Source: CAYUVH01 sp964448135 (lineage in GTDB: Bacteria; Verrucomicrobiota; Verrucomicrobiia; Limisphaerales; UBA8199). From it: a DNA stretch of 64,000 nt. The stretch covers positions 77,346 through 141,345 of the forward strand of contig CAYUVH010000052.1 of the NCBI GenBank assembly GCA_964448135.1, given 5' to 3'. Within the stretch, counting starts at the first letter, position 1; each line of letters begins with the position of its first letter. Below are positions 27,167-34,400 of this stretch, piece after piece. A program made the position numbers and the translations under genes. The notes below the pieces were generated by a model. The model made no database searches. It saw nothing but the letters and a program-made list of their open reading frames with translations, and had not been told where the DNA came from.

Positions 27167-29182
27167 CTATCTTGGCCGGTAAGTCCGGTGCTGCTGGTAT
27201 AGCTTTGCCCGCTCCCTGATCTCGGCTGCCAGCGGGGCTTTGCCGGTGGACTGCGCCAGTCCAGCCGCCCGCTCGGCGGCCGCAGCCGCCTCGGGAAAAC
27301 GTCCCTGTTCGGCCAGGGTCGCGCCGAGGGAATCCCAAGCCGAGATGTCGCGGGGCTCGAGCTTCACGACTTCCTGGAATTGGGCGGCGGCTTCGGGGAA
27401 TTTCTTTTGCCCGGCCAGCATGGCGCCGAGGTTTTTTCGGGCATCCAGGAAACGCGGATTGGCTTCGACGGCTTTTTGGAAATCCGCGATCGCGCCGGGC
27501 AGGTCGCCGCGGCCGGCGAGGGCCACGCCACGATTGTTCAACGCATCCGGATCGCCGGGTTTGAGTTGGAGGACCTGCTGGTATTCGGCGAGGGCTTCGG
27601 GTATGCGGCCTTTGCTGCTGAGCGCGAGTGCGCGGTTTTTGTGCGCTTCGACGGAGCGCGGGTCCAGTTTCAGTGCCTGGTCGAAGCTGGCCAGGGCGTC
27701 GTCCAACATCCGGGCTTTGGCGAGCAGGACGCCGCAATTCACCCACATGCCGGGCTGGTTGGGGTTGATCTTCAACGCGACCTGGTATTCGGCCATGGCC
27801 TCGGCGGGACGACCTTCGCTCTCCAGGAAAGCGCCGAGATTATTGTGCGCCACGGCGTTGTTCCGCGTGACAGCCAGCGCGTGACGGAACAGGCGTTCGG
27901 AGTCGTGCCAGTAGGAAACCTGGTCCCACGACCGCGCGCCCAGCGCCACGAGCACCGCCGCCCCGGCGAGCAGCAGCGCGTTACGCACCGGTCCCGAAAG
28001 CCGGGCCCGCCCAAGCAAATCCGCCGCGCCCCAGACCAGGGCGATGAAGATCCCGACCAGCGGGATATAGGTGTAACGATCCGCGGAAGCCTGGGTCCCC
28101 ACCTGCACCAGCCCGATCACTGGCACGAGCGTGCCCAGAAACCAAAGCCAGCCCGTCGCGAGGTAACGTTGCCGCGGCCACCACTTCAAGGCCGCATAGG
28201 TCAGCCCCACCAGCAAAGCGAGGCTGAGGAGCACCGTCGGCAGCGGCCACTGTGCGGGCAGCGGATACAGGGCACAGAGGTCGAGCGGCATAAACATGCG
28301 GCCCAGGTAGGCAAGGTACGAAACCGGCACGTTCTCCAAACGCAGCCAGAGCGGCACGCCCGTGAAAGATGCCATCGCTCCACCACTGTGTTGCGCGACA
28401 AACGTCAGCACGCACGAAATGAGGCACAGCGCGAAAAAGGAGGCTTTCTCCATGACCAGGCTGGCCCACGTCGCGCCCGACTCGCCCGCGGCCGCCACGC
28501 GGCGCAAAGGCCAGTAGTCGAACAGCAGCATGACGAACGGCAGCGTTATGACCATGGGCTTGCTTAAAAGCCCGAACGCGAAGAGGGTGAGCGAAATGGT
28601 CAGATACATCCGCGCCGCTGATTTTTCGCGATCCGCCGATGGCGGCCCCCCCTGGGCGTATTTGACGTAAGCCAGCAGCGAGAGGAGCGCGAAGAAAGTG
28701 CTCAGCACGTCCTTGCGTTCAGCGATCCACGCCACCGATTCCACGTGCAGCGGATGCCAGCCGAAGAGGGCGGCCACAATCGCGGCACGCCATCGCGCGC
28801 CGGTCGCGCGCACGAGCAGCAGAAAAAGCAGCACCGTGTTCGCCGTGTGCAGGAGCAGGCTGACCACGTGCGGCCCCGTTGGTCCGGTTCCGAACAGGTT
28901 GGTGTCCAGCATGTGCGAATACCACGTGAGCGGATGCCAGTTGCTGGCGTAGCCGGCCTGGAAAGACCAGGCCAACCCGGATGCGGTGATGCCGGAGAGA
29001 ACGTGCGGATTGCGCGAGAAGTAATCGGGGTCGTCGTAGTTGACGAAGCCGCAATAAACGACCGGCCACAGGAAGATCAGCGTGCCCAGGGCGAGCGCGA
29101 CGGCGAAGCCCCAGATGGGCAGGCGGGGGGCGGACGGCGGTGGGTTGGCTGGCGAGGGACGATGCGCGGTGGATGGCTTCAC
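27167..29182 (-). CDS. GT-C-type membrane glycosyltransferase-like protein with C-terminal TPRs
   Basis: A 671-aa protein starting at GTG 29182. The first ~420 residues hold about ten membrane helices. The first lumenal/periplasmic loop carries NYDDPDYFSRNPHV and NWHPLTWYSHMLD, the acidic loop and HPLTW motif of TMTC/PMT-type GT-C proteins, followed by GWHPLHVESVAWIAERKDVL. The last ~230 residues are tetratricopeptide repeats (AVAHNNLGAFLESEGRP, PEAMAEYQVALKINPNQ, DPDALNNRGVALAGRGD). Eukaryotic TMTC proteins O-mannosylate; bacterial counterparts are widespread in Verrucomicrobiota and undefined in substrate. The gene is not overlapping its neighbours. Confidence 0.85.
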   Translation of the reverse strand: MKPSTAHRPSPANPPPSAPRLPIWGFAVALALGTLIFLWPVVYCGFVNYDDPDYFSRNPHVLSGITASGLAWSFQAGYASNWHPLTWYSHMLDTNLFGTGPTGPHVVSLLLHTANTVLLFLLLVRATGARWRAAIVAALFGWHPLHVESVAWIAERKDVLSTFFALLSLLAYVKYAQGGPPSADREKSAARMYLTISLTLFAFGLLSKPMVITLPFVMLLFDYWPLRRVAAAGESGATWASLVMEKASFFALCLISCVLTFVAQHSGGAMASFTGVPLWLRLENVPVSYLAYLGRMFMPLDLCALYPLPAQWPLPTVLLSLALLVGLTYAALKWWPRQRYLATGWLWFLGTLVPVIGLVQVGTQASADRYTYIPLVGIFIALVWGAADLLGRARLSGPVRNALLLAGAAVLVALGARSWDQVSYWHDSERLFRHALAVTRNNAVAHNNLGAFLESEGRPAEAMAEYQVALKINPNQPGMWVNCGVLLAKARMLDDALASFDQALKLDPRSVEAHKNRALALSSKGRIPEALAEYQQVLQLKPGDPDALNNRGVALAGRGDLPGAIADFQKAVEANPRFLDARKNLGAMLAGQKKFPEAAAQFQEVVKLEPRDISAWDSLGATLAEQGRFPEAAAAAERAAGLAQSTGKAPLAAEIRERAKLYQQHRTYRPR

Positions 29183-29196
29183 GGCCAGCGCAGATT

Positions 29197-29227
29197 AAAG
29201 GCTGAGGGCTGAAGGCTAAAGGCTAAA
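29197..29227 (+). repeat. 7-bp tandem repeat (RRAGGCT type)
   Basis: Units AAAGGCT (29197), GAGGGCT (29204), GAAGGCT (29211), AAAGGCT (29218) then AAAG. A similar 7-base periodicity occurs at 31627-31654. It abuts the inverted-repeat element that follows. Confidence 0.7.
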
Positions 29228-29385
29228 GAAATGACGAAGCACGAATAGGGGAAAGCTCGAAGCACGAATGTCGAATGACGAAAGAGGCCCGAAACCTGAA
29301 GCTCGACTGAGAGCAGGGCGGCGGGAATGCTTTTAGATTTCGGTCATTCGGTTTTCGACATTCGTCATTCGAGCTTCGTCATTTC
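29228..29385. repeat. Inverted-repeat element, ATGACGAAGC family, copy 1
   Basis: Terminal 13-base arms GAAATGACGAAGC (29228-29240) and GCTTCGTCATTTC (29373-29385). The interior has further mirrored words (ACGAATGTCGA and TCGACATTCGT). The 158-base element has no coding potential and lies between the GT-C gene and the chitinase stop. Confidence 0.8.
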
Positions 29386-29394
29386 CCGACGCCC

Positions 29395-30762
29395 CTACGG
29401 CGGGGTGCGGACGCGGTAGAAGCGCGAGCCGGGATTGGTCACGGCATTGCGATCGGCGATCTGCATCGCGGCGCCGCTGCCGATCACACCGTTGGTGAGG
29501 GTGTTCCAGACGGTGCTGGCGGGGTTGGTGGACCATTGCACGCGATAGGAAGCCAGCGGCATGGTGTTAAAGCTTAGCAGCAGGTCTTTGTTTGTGCGCT
29601 GGATGCCGGTGAAGTTGGGCGTCGCGGTCATGGATTGCTTGATGGCCTGGAGGAGCGGGTCGCGTTTGCCGACGGGCTGGGTGGAGCGGTAGCCTTCGCC
29701 GAGCTCCCAGATCATGATGCCGCCAAGGCCGCGATTGCGCGCGTAGCTGACCTTGGACTGGCAGGTGCGCTCGTCGTCGTAGGAGATGAACATGTCGTTG
29801 GTCGAGCCGGGATTATCGATGCTCAGGTAGCAGGTCTGCGCGGTGTCGTCCCAATGGTAGCGGTTCGAAGTGTAATACGTGGACATGATCGTCGAGAAGT
29901 TGACTTCGCTGTTCGTGGGATCGGTGGCGTAGCTTTGGAGCGGCGCGGTGACGCCGCCGTTCGTGCCGCCCGTCCCGCCGGCCCACATGCAGCCATAGAA
30001 AGCGACGCCGATGCCGAGCTTGCTCGCCGGCACGCCCGCGGCGATGAAGTCGTTAACCATGCCTTCGGCTGACGGCACGAGACCTCCAGTACTGGGAAAT
30101 TTATGGCCGCCGTCGTAGATGGGCGCGTTGTGCCAGGTGATCCAGCCGGGGTAAGCGCCCGACATGCTGTAGGTCATGAGGTTAATTTGGTCGAACTGCG
30201 TGTGGATGCGGCCGAACCAGGTCTCCTGCTGCGCGGTGGCGACGGTGAGGAGCCGGGGCGGGTTGAAGCTGTTGAGGTTGGTGCGGAGTTGCTTGATGAA
30301 ATTGGTGTATTGGTTCGCTTCAGAGGAGAGGAGTGGCTCCCAATCAATGTCTATACCATCGTAGTTGTACGTGGACATGAAGTTCACGAGGTTCGTTACG
30401 AAAAGACCGCGATTCTGATTGGTGGTCGCCCCACGAAAGCCGCCGGCCCCACTCCCGGCCACGGAAATCAGGATTTTTTTGCCCGCGGCATGGGTTTTGG
30501 CGACCAGATTCGTGATGTAAGCGGTGGTGAGACTGTTGGCCAGGCTGACGGTGGCGTTGCTGTTGGGAGCGAGGTTGAATTGGATGATGTGGGTCAACGC
30601 GCCGAAATCCACGTTGGTGGGGTTCATGGCGCCCTGCCGGTAGCCGGGATAGTAGCCGGTGCTCCAAAGGCCGGCGGCAGAGCAGCGGCTGGCGGGCAGA
30701 ACTCCGGTCAAAAACAGCAACAGCGCCAGCAGCGGGCGACCCACAGAACCTGAAAAACGCAC
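29395..30762 (-). CDS. GH18 chitinase, secreted
   Basis: About 455 aa from GTG 30762, which gives a signal peptide (RPLLALLLFLTGVLPASRCS). The open frame reaches 30858, but there it is encoded by the inverted-repeat element, so I do not use it. The family 18 catalytic motif DGIDIDWE is present (the last Glu is the acid/base), with SVAGSGAGGF as the SxGG strand, MTYSMSGAYPG and GIMIWELGEG closing the barrel. A ~75-aa C-terminal domain follows (RVQWSTNPASTVWNTL) and the protein ends SRFYRVRTPP, close to the FRL-type ends of other secreted proteins here. It hydrolyses beta-1,4-linked GlcNAc. Confidence 0.9.
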   Translation of the reverse strand: MRFSGSVGRPLLALLLFLTGVLPASRCSAAGLWSTGYYPGYRQGAMNPTNVDFGALTHIIQFNLAPNSNATVSLANSLTTAYITNLVAKTHAAGKKILISVAGSGAGGFRGATTNQNRGLFVTNLVNFMSTYNYDGIDIDWEPLLSSEANQYTNFIKQLRTNLNSFNPPRLLTVATAQQETWFGRIHTQFDQINLMTYSMSGAYPGWITWHNAPIYDGGHKFPSTGGLVPSAEGMVNDFIAAGVPASKLGIGVAFYGCMWAGGTGGTNGGVTAPLQSYATDPTNSEVNFSTIMSTYYTSNRYHWDDTAQTCYLSIDNPGSTNDMFISYDDERTCQSKVSYARNRGLGGIMIWELGEGYRSTQPVGKRDPLLQAIKQSMTATPNFTGIQRTNKDLLLSFNTMPLASYRVQWSTNPASTVWNTLTNGVIGSGAAMQIADRNAVTNPGSRFYRVRTPP

Positions 30763-30808
30763 AGAGGGTATGGTATCACAGGTTGGACGCGTGGTCGAGA
30801 GTGGCAGA

Positions 30809-30939
30809 AAATGACGAAGCACGAATGACGAATGTCGAAGGAAATCCGAATGACCCAAATCCGAAATCAGCGTCCATTGCGCTTTTGGCTTTCGAGCTTC
30901 GGGCTGCTTTCGTCATTCGTCATTCGTGCTTCGTCATTT
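30809..30939. repeat. Inverted-repeat element, ATGACGAAGC family, copy 2
   Basis: A 26-base left arm (30809-30834) beginning AAATGACGAAGCACGAATGA is the exact complement of the right arm at 30914-30939. The spacer is 79 bases. It overlaps the open frame upstream of the chitinase start and lies before frr. Confidence 0.85.
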
Positions 30940-31060
30940 CCTTAGCTTTTAGCCGCCTGCCTCGCACCTGGCCCCCAAGCCTCAACTTTTAACGCTTGAC
31001 CCCTTCCCTTCGATAAACCTCCTTTTCAGCCGGCGAAACTTTGGTTAAGGTACCCGGGCT

Positions 31061-31621
31061 ATGACACTCGATGACTTTTTGCTGGAGGCGGAAGAGAAGA
31101 TGAGCAAGACCGAGCAGGTCGTGATCAACGAGTTCGCCAGCGTGCGGACCGGCAAGGCCTCGCCAGCCATCGTGGAAAACATCATGGTCGAGGTCTATGG
31201 GGCCCAGATGCGGATCCGCGAACTGGCGGGGATCACCGCTCCCGAAGCGCGCACGCTCGCGATCCAACCGTGGGACATGGCTTCGTTGCAGCCCATCGAG
31301 AAGGCGATCCAGAAGAGCAATCTTGGCCTGACGCCGGCCGTGCAGGGAAAACTGATCCGCATTTTCTTTCCCGAGCTGAGCGGGGAACGCCGCCAGGAAT
31401 TCGTGAAGATTGTCCGCAAGATGGCCGAGGACGCGCGCGTGGCCATCCGGCATGTCCGCCGCGACGGCATGGATCAACTCAAGAAGCACGCCCACGACAG
31501 CGGCACCACCGAGGACGAGGTGGAGCACGCGGAAAAGGAATTGCAAAAGCTGACCGACGACTACATCGCCAAGGTGGATGGCCACCTGGCGCATAAGGAA
31601 AAGGAAATTACGACGGTGTAG
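31061..31621 (+). CDS. frr: Ribosome recycling factor
   Basis: A 186-aa protein of normal RRF length. Motifs: NEFASVRTGKASPAIVENI, the VEVYGAQMRIRELAGI segment of the second domain, PWDMASLQPIEKAI, SNLGLTP and GERRQEFVKIV; the C-terminal helix has VRRDGMDQLKKH and EKELQKLTDDYIAKVD. It splits post-termination 70S ribosomes together with EF-G. In many bacteria it follows pyrH; here it stands alone between the chitinase and the sialate esterase, on the opposite strand. Confidence 0.97.
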   Translation: MTLDDFLLEAEEKMSKTEQVVINEFASVRTGKASPAIVENIMVEVYGAQMRIRELAGITAPEARTLAIQPWDMASLQPIEKAIQKSNLGLTPAVQGKLIRIFFPELSGERRQEFVKIVRKMAEDARVAIRHVRRDGMDQLKKHAHDSGTTEDEVEHAEKELQKLTDDYIAKVDGHLAHKEKEITTV

Positions 31622-31626
31622 GAACC

Positions 31627-31654
31627 GGGTTGAGGGTTGAAAGTTGAGAGTTAA
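31627..31654 (+). repeat. 7-bp tandem repeat (RRGTTGA type)
   Basis: Units GGGTTGA (31627), GGGTTGA (31634), AAGTTGA (31641), GAGTTAA (31648), five bases after the frr stop. Compare 29197-29227. Confidence 0.7.
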
Positions 31655-31722
31655 GGCCCTCGGGGTGGGTAGTTTAAGGCGGGTTCTTCCCGGGTTTTTC
31701 CAAGGGCTGACCAAAGACGTGC

Positions 31723-31830
31723 TCTGGCATCCTTTTCGGATGCATGGCAATCGTATCCTTGCTCCGGTGGTCGTTCCTCGCCGAGCCTCAGAACGACACA
31801 CCGGCTAATTTCTGTCATGCCTTCGGCATG
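31723..31830 (-). repeat. Three-hairpin dispersed repeat, copy B
   Basis: Reverse-strand copy of the element at 6958-7066: CATGCCTTCGGCATG (31816-31830), linker TTTCTGTC in mirror, a long hairpin with GGTCGTTCC and GAACGACA, and GCATCC-TTTTC-GGATGC (31728-31743). The long hairpin has diverged more than in the other two copies. Confidence 0.8.
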
Positions 31831-31841
31831 AGAGGGGCGAA

Positions 31842-33335
31842 TCAGGGCGCATCTGTGCGGAAGGGAGAGGCCGGGAGGTCGTCTTTGTTGAAGAGGTTCA
31901 CCACGGGTGAGTTCGTCCAGCCGTAACGCACCGCTTTGGGCGCTTTCACTTCGGGGCAAGTCACGATCACGTTGTCACCCTCGATTTTCGCGGTGGCAGG
32001 ATGGAACGTATTATCCGCGCCCGCCATGGTGAAGCCGGTCAAGTCGCCGTCCTTGGCGGTCAAGCCGCGGCCCAGGTGGGTGAAGCTCAAAACCGCCTTG
32101 GAACCGTCCACTTTCATGGATTCATACACCGGACCGGAGTATTCCCGCTTTTCGTCATAGGCGAGCGCCCGCGCGGCCAGCGCCAGGCGCGCGCCGACGG
32201 GTTCCTTGCGCTTGGGATGGATGTCGTTGGCTTCGCCGACGTCGGCGGTGACAATCATCGCGGTGCGGGGCACATTCTGCCAGGTGTAGAGTTGGGCCTC
32301 GCGAATCTCCGGGCTCATGCGATCCATTGGCGCGATTTGCACGAAGAGGAAGGGAAATTCACCCTGGTTCCAGACCGCGCGCCAATTGCGGATCATGGTC
32401 GGGAACAGCGTGCGGTATTCCTGCGCGCGTCCGGAATTCCCCTCGCCCTGGTACCAAATCGCACCGGCGATCGCATAGGGCTGCAGCGGCACGATCATGC
32501 CGTTATACAAACAAGCGGGACGCCGCGGGCTGGTGGCGGGATCACGCTCCTCGGCCGGGGCTTTGGCCACGGACTTGCCTTCCGCTTTCGCTTTCTTCGC
32601 CGCCTCGGCGGCCTGCTTGCGCCTGGCCGCCGCGCCTTCCGTCTTATATTCCTTCTCCGCCTCCGCCTGCCGGTCGAGGATGGGCTTCAGTTCGGCGACA
32701 CTTTCCAGGTTCGTCCGCGCGGTCCACGCTTCGGCGGGCGTGCCGCCGACGGCGGATTCGATCAGACCGACCGGTACTTTCAGCGCCTTCCGTAAATCGC
32801 GGCCGAAGAAATAGGCCACGGCCGAAAATCCCTTCGCGCTCTCGGGGGTGGACTCGCTCCATTTGCCCTTGGTGTTCGTCAGCGGCACATCACTGGGCGC
32901 GGAGGGGACTTTGAAGAGCCGCAATTCGCTGTCGCCGGCCGCGGCGATGGCTTCCTTGGCATTGGCAGCGCGATCGAGCGTGAAGCCCATGTTCGACTGG
33001 CCGCTGCACAACCAGACTTCGCCGACGAGCACGTTTTTGATGGTGATCGTGTTGTCGCCGGCGATCGTCATTGTAAACGGGCCGCCTTCCTTGAGCGGCG
33101 CAAGATCCACCCGCCACTTCCCCTGGTGCGCGACCGTGTTGACTTTCTGATCGCCGAACGTCACGGTGATCTTTTCATTTTCGCCGGCTTCGCCCCACAC
33201 GGGAACGGCCCGGCCACGTTGCAGGACCATGCCGTCGGAGAAAAGTGAATTGGGTTTGACCTCGGCGCGGGCCGTGGCGGCGGCGATGGCGCAGAAAAGC
33301 GATACGAGGGAGAGGCGAAGAAGCAGCGAGTTCAT
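31842..33335 (-). CDS. Sialate O-acetylesterase, secreted
   Basis: A 497-aa SGNH-type esterase from the ATG at 33335, with a signal peptide (SLVSLFCAIAAATARA). The conserved block is WLCSGQSNMGFTL with nucleophile Ser114 in GQSNM, preceded by LFSDGMVLQRGRAVPVWGEA. AIWYQGEGNSGRAQEY, PFLFVQIAPMDRMSPEIREAQ and NDIHPKRKEPVGARLAL follow, the last carrying the catalytic Asp/His. There is an insert rich in Lys/Ala (about residues 233-265, EKEYKTEGAAARRKQAAEAAK). It removes O-acetyl groups from sialic acid or other sugars, fitting the sialidase gene. Confidence 0.93.
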   Translation of the reverse strand: MNSLLLRLSLVSLFCAIAAATARAEVKPNSLFSDGMVLQRGRAVPVWGEAGENEKITVTFGDQKVNTVAHQGKWRVDLAPLKEGGPFTMTIAGDNTITIKNVLVGEVWLCSGQSNMGFTLDRAANAKEAIAAAGDSELRLFKVPSAPSDVPLTNTKGKWSESTPESAKGFSAVAYFFGRDLRKALKVPVGLIESAVGGTPAEAWTARTNLESVAELKPILDRQAEAEKEYKTEGAAARRKQAAEAAKKAKAEGKSVAKAPAEERDPATSPRRPACLYNGMIVPLQPYAIAGAIWYQGEGNSGRAQEYRTLFPTMIRNWRAVWNQGEFPFLFVQIAPMDRMSPEIREAQLYTWQNVPRTAMIVTADVGEANDIHPKRKEPVGARLALAARALAYDEKREYSGPVYESMKVDGSKAVLSFTHLGRGLTAKDGDLTGFTMAGADNTFHPATAKIEGDNVIVTCPEVKAPKAVRYGWTNSPVVNLFNKDDLPASPFRTDAP

Positions 33336-33437
33336 GGGGAAGCAAACTGCCGGATGACACCGCGGGATACCAGTCAAAATGCGTTAAAGCGCGCAGCAAC
33401 AAGGGCCCGCCCGCGAACCGGAGGGGCCCACCAAGCA

Positions 33438-33464
33438 AAAAGGCGCGAGAAACTCGCGCCTTTT
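33438..33464. terminator. Bidirectional intrinsic terminator
   Basis: A perfect 12-bp stem AAAAGGCGCGAG/CTCGCGCCTTTT with loop AAA. It has A and T tracts on both sides, so it can end transcripts in either direction. It lies 24 bases after the stop of the PEP-CTERM gene (minus strand). Confidence 0.85.
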
Positions 33465-33487
33465 CACGTCGGTTATTGGAAAGTGTT

Positions 33488-34225
33488 TTAGCGTCGGCGG
33501 AACAACCGGGCGAAGGCGAATACGCCCAAACCACCCAGTAGGAACAGGGTTGCCGAACTCGGTTCGGGAATGACATTGGCCTCCATGCGGGCGCCAAAAT
33601 CCATCGTGACCACGTTCGTTTTGAGCACCCAACCGGAAATGGTGTTTTCCCAGTAATCGGGATAATCACCACCGATATTGGGCGGCGCATAGAGATCCAC
33701 ACCCACGGAATCGTTGGCGGTCATGCCTTGGAACTGCACCGTCCAAGTCATCTCGTCTCCGGGCACGCCGGACAACGGCATCAACAGGCCGCCGTAAGGA
33801 AAATCAGTTCCCTGCAAGAAAACCAAAGTGCTGCGATCCGTCGGGTCCAGGGAAAACCAGCCGCTATCATAGAACTGGGTGCCGGGCGTCGCATACCCGT
33901 TGAAAGGCGTGCCGTCGTTCAAATAGAAACGCACCCGGGCTTGCACGGATCCGTCGAACGAGGGGCCTCCCGGACTCAGGGCGTTGACGCCCCAATACTC
34001 AAAGCGGAAATCCGTAAGATAGCGCGCGGTGCCGTCGAGTACAATCTGATCGCCCACTTCGGTCGTGCCCGGGTTAAAACGAGCAACGAGGTCGTTGGTG
34101 GAATTGTCGAAGATGATTTGATCGCTGGCTGCGGCGACGGGGAGGGCTGCTCCGAGGAGCGTCAGCGCAGCCAGGAAACCCAGTTTATGGGAAACCTGTT
34201 TAGAGAGCCATTTACACTGCACCAT
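33488..34225 (-). CDS. PEP-CTERM sorting domain protein
   Basis: A 245-aa secreted protein. It ends with the PEP-CTERM tail VIPEPSSATLFLLGGLGVF, then ARLFRRR: PEP motif, hydrophobic helix, basic cluster. Exosortase cleaves such tails and passes the protein to the envelope or biofilm matrix. The N-terminus carries a signal peptide (FLAALTLLGAALPVAA). The body is beta-rich with no known fold that I can name. Start: ATG 34225 is preferred over ATG 34249 because a strong promoter overlaps the latter. No exosortase gene is visible here. Confidence 0.88.
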   Translation of the reverse strand: MVQCKWLSKQVSHKLGFLAALTLLGAALPVAAASDQIIFDNSTNDLVARFNPGTTEVGDQIVLDGTARYLTDFRFEYWGVNALSPGGPSFDGSVQARVRFYLNDGTPFNGYATPGTQFYDSGWFSLDPTDRSTLVFLQGTDFPYGGLLMPLSGVPGDEMTWTVQFQGMTANDSVGVDLYAPPNIGGDYPDYWENTISGWVLKTNVVTMDFGARMEANVIPEPSSATLFLLGGLGVFAFARLFRRR

Positions 34226-34247
34226 AGTTCTCGGATTCTTTCGTGCC

Positions 34248-34275
34248 ATATTAGTACCTATTCGTCCGGTGTCAA
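34248..34275 (-). promoter_or_regulatory. Sigma-70 promoter of the PEP-CTERM gene
   Basis: On the minus strand a consensus TTGACA (34275-34270), a 16-base spacer, then TAATAT (34253-34248). Transcription would begin near 34241, after the ATG at 34249, which decides for the start at 34225 with a ~16-base leader. Confidence 0.6.
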
Positions 34276-34354
34276 TACCTTTTTGTCACTATTCTGTCCG
34301 AAGTGGCCCCGGTAACATTGACCGTTCAAATCCGCACAAAGCGCCGGTTTAAGT

Positions 34355-34383
34355 TTGACCTGCCACGACAGAGGGAATTTACT
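34355..34383 (+). promoter_or_regulatory. Sigma-70 promoter of the TPR gene
   Basis: TTGACC (34355-34360), 17-base spacer, TTTACT (34378-34383), about 17 bases before the ATG at 34401. It points away from the PEP-CTERM promoter, so the two genes are divergent. Confidence 0.45.
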
Positions 34384-34400
34384 CATTCTGGTCTAGTATT

